The notes: generated from the letters alone by a model not told the origin. A DNA stretch of 41,433 bases from Clostridia bacterium (GCA_017553815.1 JAFZJT010000146.1:1-41433); one strand, 5' to 3'; positions 1 through 12,700 are shown, counted from the stretch's first letter. A program made the numbers and translations.

Positions 1-535
1 CGTCCTGTATAAGAACGGCATCGCCGGCAGGCTCCTCGACAAATACTACATCTCCATGCAGGACTCTCTCGGCGCCTGGCACCTGTTCGTGCTTGATACA
101 GCGAAAGGCCTCTGGCACAGGGAGGACGGGACGCATGTCAAGGCGTTCGCCGAGAGCGGCACCGACCTCTATTTTGTGGATAGTAACGACCATTTATTTA
201 CTGTTCTGAAAACCTCCGGCACGGCGGAGGGCGCGGTATCCTGGGAGGCCGTGAGCGGGCTCATGGGCTACGAGTATGCCGACCACAAGTATGTGACCAG
301 GATAAACATACGCGCGATACTGCCGAAGGGCTCAGACATCGACTTCTACATTGAGTACGACTCGTCCGGGCAGTGGGTGCACGGCGGGCACTACGACGGC
401 AAGGGGACGCACATGCTGATATTCCCGATACGCCCGAACCGCTGCGACCACTACCGCATCAAGATCAACGGAACGGGCGAGATAAAGCTCTATTCCATTT
501 CCAAGAATCTCGAGACGGGGAGTGACGTCAGATGA
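1..535 (+). CDS. Connector/DNA-stabilisation-like structural protein, C-terminal part
   Basis: This is the 3' part of the gene that starts at 40016; the frame is open from base 2. Joined across the circular junction the gene is 1812 nt, encoding 603 aa. The segment is beta-rich, with repeated short strands and aromatic turns such as GAWHLFVLD and GLWHRED, ending in a sandwich-like domain (IRAILPKGSDIDFYIEYD). Position (after the capsid and adaptor genes, before the tail fibre) and a beta-propeller look recall the P22 gp10-type packaged-DNA stabilisation proteins of short-tailed phages. That role is inferred from context and general fold, not from a diagnostic motif. Its stop overlaps the next start by 4 bp (ATGA), so the two are probably translationally coupled. 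Confidence 0.75.
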   Translation, partial: VLYKNGIAGRLLDKYYISMQDSLGAWHLFVLDTAKGLWHREDGTHVKAFAESGTDLYFVDSNDHLFTVLKTSGTAEGAVSWEAVSGLMGYEYADHKYVTRINIRAILPKGSDIDFYIEYDSSGQWVHGGHYDGKGTHMLIFPIRPNRCDHYRIKINGTGEIKLYSISKNLETGSDVR

Positions 536-2067
536 ATATCCATATCAGATATCCGTCTATATCGCTCGGGAGCGCGGACGAACAGCTCAGGGATATCCGG
601 AGCTACCTCTATCAGCTCACTGACGCGCTCAACGCCTGCGACACATCGGCGCTCGCCGTGCTGGACGAGATAAGCGCCGCCATTAACGCGGGCGAGAACG
701 CGGAGGCCGTCTCCCTTTCGGAAGAGGGACTGAGACTGCAGGAGTATTCATCGCTCCGGAGCCTGATCATAAAGACGGCGGACTACGCCATAGCCAACAG
801 CGAGAGCATCAGCCTCAGCATGCGGGGCAATTACGTCGCGGTATCCGACTTCGGCAGGTACTTCGAGGAGGCGACCGTAGACATAGAGGGCACGCCTTGG
901 GGCATCACGCAGCTCTACAGCTACTCCGCTGGCATAGACGCGGAGAACATGGACTACCGGACCGAGCAGGAAAACTACATCAAGAGCGGCCTCCTTTACT
1001 ACAACGAGAGCAGCCAGCCGGTCTACGGCGTCGGTGTCGGCACGATATACGGGAACTTCTCGGTGTACGGTCTCACGACGGACACGGTCATCAATAACGC
1101 CAAGACTTACTACACCAAGTCCGGGAACGTATACACGCCGGTGGAGGAGCCGGTACAGTCGGAGCTTAGCACATACTACGAGCGCGTCATGAGCCGGCAG
1201 TCCGGCCAGATGTACTCGACCTTCACCGCCGACGAGATGGCGTTCTGGAGCGGGAGCACCAAGCTCGCATACATGAACACGAGCTCGATCAACTTCCCGA
1301 ACGCGAACATCACAGGCGGCTCCATTGCCATAGGGGGGACGACACAAAGCCCGACCTTCAGCGTGTCCAACGCCGGGTATATGCAGTCCACGAGCGGCAA
1401 GATTGCCAACTGGAACATAGGCACCGACGCGATATACACCGACGGGGCGACCTACAGCGGCACGACCGGCATGTACTTCGGCGCGAGCGGGCTGAGGATA
1501 GGAAGCAGTTTCAAGGTAAGCAACGCAGGCTCACTGACAGCGACGAGCGGCACTATTGCAAACTGGAATATCAACACGAACTCACTCGCCACGGCAGGAG
1601 CGACGTACGGTGTCAGCGGTATGTACTTCGGCTCAAGCGGGCTGAGTTTAGGAAGCCAGTTCAAAGTCGATACATCCGGGAACCTTACCGCAAATGGAGC
1701 AACGCTCACCAATGTTACAGCAAGCGGTACGATTACAGCGACTTCACTTGCAGCTAATGCAACGATAACCTCGCCAGCTATTTACGGTGGCGCTATGTAC
1801 GCTTACGGCGACCAATACACATACACGAGCGTGCAGTCAGATGGTTATTACTTTTACAAAGGCGGATACCTAAAGTGCTATATAGGATCTCTTGACGCGA
1901 CTAACGCAAATGCGATTATTTGCCTCGGTGATACAAATCCACTATATGTCTCAAAAATTTACAGCAATTCGCAAAACCAGGCGTGGATCGGCGATGCAAA
2001 CATGACGTGCGGTATCCTGTTCAACTTTTCCGCCGGGACATATCAACTTGTTGGGACACCAGTGTAA
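532..2067 (+). CDS. Tail fibre/minor structural protein with WNI repeats
   Basis: A 511-aa protein. The first 100 residues look alpha-helical. From about residue 285 the sequence becomes a Gly/Ser/Thr/Asn-rich beta-structure with imperfect repeats of about 53 aa: IANWNI, then GMYFG, then a SFKVSNAG-type segment, at about 287 and 340, with a decayed third copy near 390. Repeats of this kind are common in tail fibres and minor tail proteins of Bacillota phages and probably form a beta-helical or trimeric stalk. The C-terminal 90 residues differ in composition (YTSVQSDGYYFYKGGY) and may be the tip or receptor-binding part. The start overlaps the upstream stop. The exact role (fibre or spike) is inferred from position and composition. 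Confidence 0.8.
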   Translation: MNIHIRYPSISLGSADEQLRDIRSYLYQLTDALNACDTSALAVLDEISAAINAGENAEAVSLSEEGLRLQEYSSLRSLIIKTADYAIANSESISLSMRGNYVAVSDFGRYFEEATVDIEGTPWGITQLYSYSAGIDAENMDYRTEQENYIKSGLLYYNESSQPVYGVGVGTIYGNFSVYGLTTDTVINNAKTYYTKSGNVYTPVEEPVQSELSTYYERVMSRQSGQMYSTFTADEMAFWSGSTKLAYMNTSSINFPNANITGGSIAIGGTTQSPTFSVSNAGYMQSTSGKIANWNIGTDAIYTDGATYSGTTGMYFGASGLRIGSSFKVSNAGSLTATSGTIANWNINTNSLATAGATYGVSGMYFGSSGLSLGSQFKVDTSGNLTANGATLTNVTASGTITATSLAANATITSPAIYGGAMYAYGDQYTYTSVQSDGYYFYKGGYLKCYIGSLDATNANAIICLGDTNPLYVSKIYSNSQNQAWIGDANMTCGILFNFSAGTYQLVGTPV

Positions 2068-2081
2068 GGAAGGAGACACAA

Positions 2082-2288
2082 ATGAATAAACCTATATCAG
2101 TAGCGATCATGGAGTTCAAGGCAAAACTGGAGGAGGTTATCAACAACTGCGGACTGCCTCCCGTAGTCCTTGAGCCCATTATGGCGGCCTATGCCGCGGC
2201 GATAGCGAGAATGGCGGCGGAGCAGACCGCCGAAGAGACAAAGCAGTGGGCGCAGGCACAGCGCGAAGAAGAAGGCAAGGGGGAATGA
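2082..2288 (+). CDS. Small helical phage protein
   Basis: A 68-aa protein beginning MNKPISVAIMEF. The ATG at 2082 follows a strong AGGAAGGAG ribosome-binding site, so I prefer it to the upstream in-frame start at 1983, which would run into the fibre gene. It is predicted to be almost wholly helical, with a hydrophobic N-terminal half (LEEVINNCGLPPVVLEPIM) and an Ala/Glu/Gln-rich C-terminus. Proteins of this type sit between tail genes in many Clostridia prophages. I do not know its function; a virion-assembly or chaperone role would fit the position. It lies 3 bp upstream of the next gene. Confidence 0.75.
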   Translation: MNKPISVAIMEFKAKLEEVINNCGLPPVVLEPIMAAYAAAIARMAAEQTAEETKQWAQAQREEEGKGE

Positions 2289-2291
2289 GCT

Positions 2292-3701
2292 TTGGCTACA
2301 TCGATCTATGACACCAAGTATCTGAGCCAGGAGGACTACGACCTCGTACAGAAGTACAAGCAGGACTACGCAAACGCGACCACGCAGGCGGAGAAGAACG
2401 CCGCGCACGCGGGCGCGGAGGCGGTAAGGTCAAAGTATGCCTATTCAGGCGGCGGGGACGGAAGCCAGTACATCACGAACAGCAAGGTATCCGGGCTGAG
2501 TCCTGACACATATAACGCGCTCAATAAGTATGCATCCTATACGCCGAGCGCGTCTGTGAACGCTGCTCAGAACTATCTGACGCAAGTGCAAAGCTCCAGG
2601 CCGGCAGGCTACGTCAGCAGGTGGGACACCCAGATTATGGACCTCTACAACAAGATCACCAACAGAGACCCGTTCAAGTACGATCTCAATGCGGACATGC
2701 TGTATCAGCAGTACAAGGACCAGTACACCAACCTGGGTCAGCTCGCGATGATGGACACGATGGGACAGGCGGCGGGGCTTACCGGCGGCTACGCGAACAC
2801 CTATGCTCAGAACGCGGGACAGCAGGCGTACCAGGCGTACCTGCAGAAGCTCAACGACGTCGTGCCGGAGCTCTACGGCATGGCGAGAGACCAGTACAAC
2901 CAGGAGACGCAGGACCTCTACAACCAGTTCAGCATGACCCAGTCTCTCGACGACACCGACTACGGCAGATACAGAGACACCGTGTCTGACTACTACAACG
3001 ACCTGAACTTCGCGGCCAGCAGGCTCGACTCCGAGCGCAGCTTCGACCTCAACGTCTTCTCAAACGCTCAGAACTACGCGCTCAATATTGCGAACATGGA
3101 GTCTGACGCAGCGAGCGAGAACAGGCAGTACGCATATGACACTGCGATGAACATGATAGCTGCGGGACTCACTCCGTCGGCGGACATGCTGGCCGCGGCG
3201 GGACTGAGCGCGGCGGACGCGAACAGCCTCGTGAACTACTACAAGTCCCTGCAGGAAGCGAACGCGGGCGGAGGCTCGGGCGGAAGCAGCGGAAGAGGAA
3301 GCGGATACAACAATGGAGGCGTTTCAAAAGAAAACATTAAAAAAATGCAGCAGGCGCTCGGCGTAACGGATGACGGACTATGGGGAAACAACTCTAAAGC
3401 CGCAGCCGGCGGGCTCAGCGCAGACGAGGCATGGGCGGCATACCTGGCCGGCGCGTTGACGGACGATGAACCGGACATGACAGACGATGAACCGGATACA
3501 ATAGACGACATCGTATTATACGAAACGGACGACAGCGCAGTACGGCAGGACGTTTTGAACGAGGCAATAGCGACGATTAACGGGCTTAAAAGGCAGAACG
3601 CATCAGCATCAAGGATACTCGAAGAAATAGCGATGATGCAGGAAAGAAAACTCATAACCGGCGCGGAGGCGGCAAGACTTCAATCAATGAATCTATTTTA
3701 A
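2292..3701 (+). CDS. Putative virion/internal protein with PG-binding-like C-terminus
   Basis: A 469-aa protein with a TTG start (2292) preceded by an AAGGGGGA ribosome-binding site; no ATG gives a better start. Residues 1-320 are helical and rich in Tyr, Asn, Gln and Ala, with recurring DxYNQ/YNDL-type segments. A Gly/Ser linker follows at about 325-345. Residues 350-385 (IKKMQQALGVTDDGLWG) resemble a small peptidoglycan-binding module. Next come a duplicated acidic TDDEPD motif and a helical tail. Placed just before the giant polyvalent gene, it is a good candidate for an internal or ejected virion protein, perhaps one that contacts peptidoglycan during entry. That function is inferred; the family is otherwise unnamed to me. 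Confidence 0.75.
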   Translation: MATSIYDTKYLSQEDYDLVQKYKQDYANATTQAEKNAAHAGAEAVRSKYAYSGGGDGSQYITNSKVSGLSPDTYNALNKYASYTPSASVNAAQNYLTQVQSSRPAGYVSRWDTQIMDLYNKITNRDPFKYDLNADMLYQQYKDQYTNLGQLAMMDTMGQAAGLTGGYANTYAQNAGQQAYQAYLQKLNDVVPELYGMARDQYNQETQDLYNQFSMTQSLDDTDYGRYRDTVSDYYNDLNFAASRLDSERSFDLNVFSNAQNYALNIANMESDAASENRQYAYDTAMNMIAAGLTPSADMLAAAGLSAADANSLVNYYKSLQEANAGGGSGGSSGRGSGYNNGGVSKENIKKMQQALGVTDDGLWGNNSKAAAGGLSADEAWAAYLAGALTDDEPDMTDDEPDTIDDIVLYETDDSAVRQDVLNEAIATINGLKRQNASASRILEEIAMMQERKLITGAEAARLQSMNLF

Positions 3702-3713
3702 GGGGGCGGTCTA

Positions 3714-6700
3714 ATGGCAAACACAACAGCGGATAAATGGCGGGAATACCGGCAGCAAAGGGGCATATCCAGTGCGCCGGCAAATATAGCCGCCGCAAAA
3801 GCAAATGCAAAGACCGCTCAGACAGGTGCACAGGGCAAAAATACGCAGGGTGCAGCATCCAGCAATGCCGCAAGAGAGCAATATAAGCAGAATTTAATAG
3901 CCAACAAGGCCGCAAATCAAAAGGCGCGAGAGACGGCTGCGGCGCTTACAAAAACATACGATCCCAAAACGGGAATGTATTTGAAAACTCTCGACGACTA
4001 CGCAAATCATCTCACGCGGTTAAATGAGATGATACAAGATCCTGCGTATAAATCGGACCGCAAGAGATTAAAGTCTGAAAGAAAGTATTTAAACAACAAA
4101 TATAAGGAAATATTAGGCAAACAGCACGCGGCAGGCATACAGACAAGCAGTCCACAGACAAGTGCCGGACATAAGCTGTTGCCCGGCGGGGTAAAGCCTG
4201 TATCAGAGGAAGAACTGATAGCCACTCAGCGGGCGATAAAGTATGGCGGCATGAGCTATCAGGAACTCGAGGAAGCGAAAAAACGAGTCAGGAACAGAGC
4301 CGAGTATGAATGGATATCGGCGTATCAGGATTCTGACCAAGTGAAAAAGAGTTCCGAAGATTATGCCAAGCGTCTCGACGAGCTCAATGAGATGCTCAAA
4401 AACCCGACGTCTCTGCAAAAATCATATGGGGTCACGAGCGCCGAGGAGTACGAGGCGGCGGTCAAGGCCGCAAAAAATGAGCGGAACGAGCTCCGAAACA
4501 AATATTATACGCTCGAAAACGAGGAAAAGAGAGCCTCTCTTGCCTCGGACTCCGGCAGCACGGCGGTCTATGAGGGCGCGGTTCAGTCAATCGAGGACGC
4601 AAAAAAGATTCGTAATGTTCTTGCGGCTATTCAGGTCAGCAGTTATGACGACGAGCAGCTTGAGAACATCGAATATATCAAAAACAAATACGGCTTAGAC
4701 TTTAGAAGCATGCCGAGCGACCAATATGTCAACGCGCTGCAAGGGCTGCTCGAGAGCAAAAACCAGTCAGTGCAGGAGGCCTCTGCGCTTTTGGAGGCGA
4801 GGGGCGACTACAAGTTTGAGCGCATGTACCGCTACGGGCAGATGTTGGAGGATCAAGCCGAGTACACGCAGCGCGCAACAGATTTTGCCGCGGACATAGA
4901 AAAAAATGTAGCGTGGGCGAACGTGAAATCCATCCTGGCGACCCCTGCGAAAGGCTTCGAGGCAGCTCTCGCGCTCACGTCCACGATCGGGCACAACGAC
5001 CCCGAGGACTACGAAAACTACGTACCGATGAACAACTACCGCATGACGCTTACTCAGTACAGTCAGATGGTCAGGGAAGCAACGTCGGAGAAGATCGACA
5101 GCAAGGTCCTGGCGTTCATGTACCAGACGGGTATGAGCATTGCAGAGTCGGCGGCAATGATCGCCACCCTCGGACCTCTCGCAAGCGTGGCATTCGGCGG
5201 CTCGGCGGCGGCAGATTACATTTATGAGCGCGCCGGCACCGGCGCAACCAACGGGCAGATAATTGCCGGCGCACTCGCGTCGGGTATCGCCGAGGCATTG
5301 TTCGAGCATGTGAGCATAGAACACCTCCTCAAACCCAAAAACGCAAAGACGCTCAAGGCGATCCTCAAAGAAACGCTCGAGCAGGCAGGCGTCGAGGCGT
5401 CGGAGGAAGTGTTCACGGAGATATCAAACATCATCTCCGACACGCTTATCATGGGCGACTACAGCGAGAGGGCATCTGCAATTAAAAACTATAAAGCTGA
5501 GGGTCTCACGGATGAACAGGCGAAGCAGAGAGTATTTCTTGACAATCTGAAACAGGTCGGAATGGCAGGGCTCGGCGGTTTCATATCCGGCGCCGTGATG
5601 GGCGGAACTCATACGGCTATAAGCAGCGCTGTCAATGCGCGCACGGAAAACAAGGCCAACCAGCAAATAGGCAAAGCCTATGCGCCGGCCACGGACGAGC
5701 TCATACAGGAAGGGCTGCAGAGCGGCAAGGATACCGACAGCTATAAGCAGGCCGCCAGGCTGCAGGAGAGACAGCAGCATGGCAAAAAAATATCCGACGC
5801 TGACGTCGGACGGCTCGTCAGGGCGAACCAGCAGGCGATTGAGGCAGAAAGCCAGGCGGCCGCGGACACGACTATAAACAACTACGCAAAGGAGCAGAAG
5901 TACAGCGACAAGGCCACCGAGACCCTCAAAAGGGCGTACACGACCTACGCCGAAAACACAGAGAATGCCGTGGACGCGGAGACCTACGCGGGGGAATGGA
6001 ACATCGCCTATAACTACGGCAGGGAGAATATACCGCAGAGCTATATAGACGCAAACCGCGGGTACACGAGGTACCTGTCCGACACCGCGCTTCAGAACGC
6101 CTACGACGCGGGACGGCGGGAGAGCATGATAGAAGAGGGACAGGCTATTGAATCCAAAACCAAAACACAATATAATGATAATCAGAATATGGAGGTAGCA
6201 TCAAATGCCGGAGAAGAAGTATATTTACGCGGAGGCAGCGAACGGATTGACGGTACGGATACCGGCGGAGAAATACGAGAGCTGGAAACGCGGACAGGAC
6301 AAGATCAGAGCAGGGGAATCTCCGCAATTAGACCCGCAGATAGTGGAGCGGCTCGCCTCACTTATGCGCGGGAATCAGTAACAACAGCTTCTCTCGGCGT
6401 CGACGGCGGCAGCACGGCAGACAGGCTGTACGTCGTTACCGGCGACGATACCGAGGCGACAAGACAGGCGAAAACTCTCGCGAAGAAACGCGGGCTTGAC
6501 CTCGTGCTTGTCGGAGGCGGGAACCTTACGGTAAACGGGACGGAAGTGCGCGCATATATCGCCGGTAACAAGGTGATAGTACGCGCGGATCATCCGCAGT
6601 TTACCTCGTATCAGCTCATGCGGCATGAGGCCGGGCACGACATGATCGTGAAGGGCGAAGTAAATCTCAAGACAGTTCGCGAGCGAATAGAGCAGAAGAT

Positions 6701-9700
6701 TGGGAAGGCCTACGTCAATGACGCAGCGAGCCTTTACGCTATGGCGTATATGGAGGAAGACGGAACGTCGGCGCTCACCGCGGATGAGATATGGGAAGAG
6801 GTCGTCTGTGACAGCCTGGGCGACATGAACATTTTCGCGCCGGTCGAAAACCTGCAGGGACCTATACAGGATTTTCTTACTGAGCTCAAGGGCGTAACCG
6901 AGGAGTCCAGACAGGGGAGCAGAGGACCGCCGGCGGAGAGCGCAGGAAAAGCAAGCAGGGAGTACTGGAGGCCTAATCTCAACAAGAGCGAATGGAGCCT
7001 ACTCAACAGGACAATGGACGCCGAGATCGAGACATCGGATCAATATCTTGACGAGGATACAAAGTGGCTCTACAAAACAGAAAAAGGCACGACCGTCTTT
7101 GCTATCTATGGTATAGGAGACGGTACGGTACCAACGCCGCTTTATGCGGTAGGCGGAGCAAAGGCAACACAAGATTATAGAAAACTGCAAATACGCTTGG
7201 AGGGAGCCCAAAATGGCAATAACTCAGACAGAACAACTCTTAGTAGATTACTTAGAGACATCGAGAGCAAAAGAGCCGGAGAAAACACTGGCATTTCTCG
7301 CGATGGACAACGAAGATCAGATGCTGGATCTGTGCAAATATCTGAGGGACAACGAAGAAGCGACCGGAGATCAGATACTGGCAGAGGCGCGGAGGATAGC
7401 GGGCGCGTAACCGGCAAAGCCTCACGCGAGGTCGATACCGCTATGTCTATGGCGCAGGCTCGCGACATGGTGCAGAGGGCGTTCGTTCTCAGCGGCATCA
7501 AGGAATGGTACGACGGCGAATACAGGAACGGCGACGAGTGGCTCAAGGCTCAGGGCTCCGACGAGGTGGAGATGTATATCGAGAACGAGTACACGCTCCA
7601 GGAGAAATATCTGAACAAGATACCTGCGTACCTCGACGGCGATATCACAGTCTCGGAGATCCTCGACGCCTATCTTGAAGGAACGCTGCAGGGCACGGTA
7701 GCGAAGCCGAAGGCGCAGAGACTCGACACCACGCAGAGAACGGAGTACAGCGACAGCCGCTTCTACGCTCCGCAGAGCTACGAGGGCGAGAACGTCACGG
7801 CGCTCTACGAGACGGCGAACCAGAGAGCGACGAGCGCTAACCGGAACGAAGTCAATGTGGCGAGGGCGAAGCTCCTCTTCATCGCGCATGACGGAAACGT
7901 GGCCGAGACTCTGGGCATATCGCAGTCTGAGTTCAACAAGAAGCTGAGAGCATGGAGCCGGTACAGCAAACAGGCGCTCGAAGTCAGCAGGCGCATAAAC
8001 GCCGGCGTGCCGACGTCGAACAGATGGACCGGCATACAGAACTGCTCCATCATCAACAAGATGGCGGTGAGCGACGAGGATATCCTGCAGATGGTAAAGG
8101 ATATCTCCGGTAAGAGCACCGAGTATAAGAGACAGTACATAGGCCGGACGATGCTCGCTCTGGATACCCACATAGACTGGAGCAATCTGTCCTTCGAGTT
8201 CAAGAGCGGAGGCTTCGAGAACAAGAGCAGCACGCGGGGCATGTACTCGCAGAATAAGATCTCCATAGCGAACTCCGGTTACGCGAACACAGTAGCCCAC
8301 GAGATGGGACACGCGCTCGACGCCATATGGGGCCGGGAAGTATTCAGCGAGGTGACGTCACACTCGGGCGACACCTTCCTGACAGACACCGCTTACAGAC
8401 CGGACCTCATCACAGATGCTGAGACGCGGCAGTTCTACTATAACTTCCGGGCATTTGTTGACAGCATAACAGACTCATCCGACATACGCAGCGGATACAC
8501 CGCGGACGTCAAAGAAGTGTTCGCGCGCTTTGTTGCGAAGTTCGTAGAGTTCACCGACATGACGGCAGGCAACAGTTTCTACCAGGAGAGCAGTTTCTAC
8601 AGCGACCGGTTCAATTCGAGCCAGTATTTAGAATTTGCAAGACTCCTCCAGGAGAAGGCGATGCTCGATGCAAAGAGGGCGAGAAGTACCGAAAATCAGA
8701 ATAACGCCGAGGAAGCAAAGTTCAGCCGGGAACTGATTGTGGGCGAGAGTGGCATGACATATGGAATGGGCGTCTATCTGGACTCTACCTTGCTGGATGG
8801 TTTAACAGAAAATGAACGTGTCCAGATGGTCGCAGAGCGTGTCAAGGAACTTGGCGGAAACAGCTTTGTCGCGTATGATCCGACAGGCGCCCCTGTGGAG
8901 GTAAGCATTGCAGCGTCAGGCCGCAGGTTCAGGAATAAGAGCGGCCAATCTGTACCGGTAAACCGTGATCTGACCACAAAAAACAGAAGAAGCCATATTA
9001 AGCAGGAAACAGTTGTCCTCGCAGACGAGCTAATCAATACGGCGACCTATCAGGGCAGCAATCCTGCGCACCATGCGCACGACTGGCTGGATAATAACGG
9101 TACAAACCGGTGGGATAAGTGGACGGTCTATGTTCAGGACAAAAATAAATCCGTCTGGGAGGCGACACTACACATCGCCAATACAACAGACGGAGAAAAA
9201 ATCCTATATGACATTAATCAAATAAAAATGGTGGAGCAGGGCGGAAACTCGCCCACGTCTACCACCGACACTAATAATACCACGAATCCCGGAAATGTCA
9301 ATAGCGATTCTACTGCTACCCACGCCTCCCGCGAGATACAGACTTACAGCGACCTTGCAGAGCAGAACAGTGCACTGCGCGAGAAACTGGCTGAGATGAC
9401 GGAGCTCGCGGAGCGGAAGACGCAGCAGGCCGACTACTGGAGAGGACAGACGAGGACCACAAAGGAGAAAACTCTCCGGCAGGACGATGTGAACCGGATG
9501 ACGAGAGAGGTCCTCCGGCACTACGACAGCACGCTAAAAGTCGGCGACGTCAATGAGGACATAAAGGATCTGGGCGAATTTATCCTGCGCGGCGGGAACC
9601 AGCAGGACGAGCTGACATGGAGTGCTGTTAAAGATAGGGCGCGTGATATAGCTGAGACAATAATCGACAGCGCGGAGGGCGTCGAGGACGGTTATGACGC

Positions 9701-12700
9701 GGAAATTTACAGGGATCTCAGAAGATACTTCCGCAACAACAAGATAGCATATGTCGGCAGCAGCGATATCGCAGATTTCAATAATTTCAGAAAGCGGAAC
9801 ATGGGGTATATAACCTTCGCAAAGGACGGCACGCCGATAGACGAGCTGTGGGGAGAACTTACAGCCACCTTCGGCGAGGGATTATTCCCGAGCGATATTA
9901 TGAACCCGACGGATCAGATACTGCAGGCCGTGGATGTGCTGCATACTATGAAGCCCGAACGCGCGAACCCGTTTAAGCCATTTTATTCTGAAGCTATAGA
10001 ATACTGCGCGAACGAGATAATAGACCGGCTCATTGATGAGAATGTGCGGCAGACAGCGCCGACATACGCCGACAGGATGCAGGCCAAAATAGAAAACGAG
10101 CGGGCGAAGGGGGCGCAGAGACTCAGCAATCTTCGGCAGCAGAAGAACCAGAGAATTGCCGAGATAGAAGAGCGTGGAAGAGAACGTCTCCGCAACTACC
10201 GCGAGGCCAGAAGTAAGACGGCTCTGAGACGCGATATCCGCAAAGTGGCGGACGACCTCAACGGCAGGCTCAGGAACCCGACCGAGAACAGGCACATACC
10301 GCCGAAGCTCGTGCGGGCGGTCGTAGACCTCATGGAGGCCGTCGACCTCACGACCACGATAAACAAGGACGGCACAGTGCGCGACCTCGGCAGGACCGCG
10401 GGCGAGAAGCTCGCAAAGCTCAACACCCTGTACGAGAGTCTGAAGGAAGACAGAGACTACTCGGCGGCATACGACCCGGTGGTCAAGGACATGATAACCA
10501 ACCTTATGAGCGCCATAGGCGACACGCCGGTGAACAACATGTCCAGGGCACAGCTCGAGATGACGCTCGACGTCTTCAAGGCGATCCGGAAGACCGCGGC
10601 AGACTCGGTAAAACTCTTAAACTCCGAGTTCAAAAAGAACATCTACGAGACGGGGCGTGAGCTCATATCCGAGACGAACGCCGCACCGACGCCGAAGAAC
10701 GAGGCCCTGAGCGACTTCCTCAACTGGCAGCTCTCGCCGGACCGCTTCTTTGAGCGCCTCGCAGGCTTCAAAAAGGACTCTTCGTGGAGCAAGGTCGGCA
10801 GGATGTTCTCCGACGGCACCGCAACAAAGCTCGGCGTGGAGAGGGACTTCTACTATACGTTCCGGGAATTCACCGAGGCGAAGGAGTTCAAGACGCTCGG
10901 AGATATTAAGAACCTTGTGGATATAGGGCTAAGAGACGAGAACGGCAACCCGGTGAAGGTTACCAGGGGCATGATGCTCTCCGTATACATGCACCTTCTG
11001 AGCGAGGACAACAGGTACGGCTTCATGTACGGCGGATTCTCAGTGCCGGACATTAAAAAATACTACAGAGGCCAGATAGGCGACGCCTACTCACGCGGAG
11101 GCATAAGCACGAGAGGCGTGGCGGCGGACCTTGTGGGGCTGAGAAACGACATCTACCACCTCGAGGCGCAGCTCGCTACGGCTGATGAAGCCACGCGGGC
11201 ACAGATAAGCGCCGAGATAGCGGACCTGGATGCACAGCTCCAGGATCGGATAGACGAGGGCATGACTCAGCTCGACGCCATGCAGAAGCGCATCGAGGGC
11301 ATGATGACCCAGTACGAGAAGGACCTCGTAAAGAGGGCCGGCGAGTGGTACGACGGAAAGAGCAGAGACTATATCAACAACAAGACGATGGAGATATACG
11401 GCATCAAAAAGGCTGCCGTCGACCACTACTACACGATACACAGAGACACGAGCTTCCTGAATACCGACTTCGATTCCATCAGCAAGAACCTGAATCTCGA
11501 AAACTGGGGCAGCTTAAAGGACCGTGTACCGAGCCAAAAACCGATACTTCTCACGGACATAGGCTTTGAACTGAACAACCACTCGAGGCAGCTATCCTCT
11601 TATGTGGGCTACGCTACGGCACAGCGCAACTTCAATAAGCTGTTTTCCGTCACTATGCCGGGGAGCACGGGACAGATACAGTCCGTTCAGAACGCAGTGG
11701 AGCGCAAGTTCGGCGCCGGCGACAGAAAGTTCGGCGTCACTGCATCCAAGTACATCGAGAACCTCATAGGCAATATAGTCGGCATGAGGCAGAGAAACGA
11801 TATCCTCTCCGGCCTGTACTCCAACGTGGCGCGCGGCTCGCTGACCATGAACCTGCGTGTGGGCTTCTCGCAGCTCGCGTCCATACCGACCGCGGCGGGC
11901 GAGATAGGCTGGGGCTCAATGGCGAAGGGCTTTGCAAGGGGGCTCAGGATATCAATGAGCACCCGGGCAAAACAGCAGCTCGCACAGGATAACGTCTACT
12001 TTTGGCAGAGGTACAGAGGCGAGGGCGGCATGCGAGAGTTTGCCGACATGAAGGAATCGCGGAACCGGCTTGACAGGGCGTGGAACAAAATCGCCGATAC
12101 GAAGGTCGGAAAAAAACTTTTCAACTGGTGCCAGGACTTTGACGTCTTCGCGACGGCGTCCATGTGGGCTATGGCCGAGGACTATGTAGCGAAGAACACG
12201 GACCTGAAGAGGGGCACTGCGGAATTCAAACAGGCCGTGAGCGACAAGTACACAGACATTATCCGCAAGACGCAGCCGAACTACACGACCACCGAACGCT
12301 CCGACCTTCTGAGAGATACGCGCGGCGGCATCAAGCTCCTGACGATGTTCAAGACGCAGTCGAACCAGAACTTCAACATGCTGTACGAGGCGAACGCGAG
12401 ACTGAAAAAGTACGCGCAGGACTACAAGTACGGCAGGAACGGCGTGACGAAATCAGACGTGCAGCAGGCGAGGAAGGCTTTTGCGAACACTGCGACCGCG
12501 CTGTTCATAGGAGCCGGCCTCTCGTTCGTAGGCCTCAGAGCACTTGCCAACGCGCTCATGTACGCCGTCAATGGCTGGCGCGATGACGACGACGAGGTCA
12601 CGGCGGAATCGACGCTCAATGCTCTGCTCGAGGAGTACATCTCAGCTCAGGCCAACATGTTCACGTTTGGATCGGAGATATACGATGTGATCCATTCAAT

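Noticed and set aside
7422..8312. A 296-aa minus-strand frame within the giant gene
   Set aside because: Leu/Val/Arg-rich antisense reading of a region where the plus strand encodes recognisable domain sequence; no ribosome-binding site.
9240..9330. A possible third nested ORF under the Thr/Asn/Ser linker of the giant protein
   Set aside because: The linker is low-complexity, but I found no alternative frame with a ribosome-binding site and a protein-like sequence.
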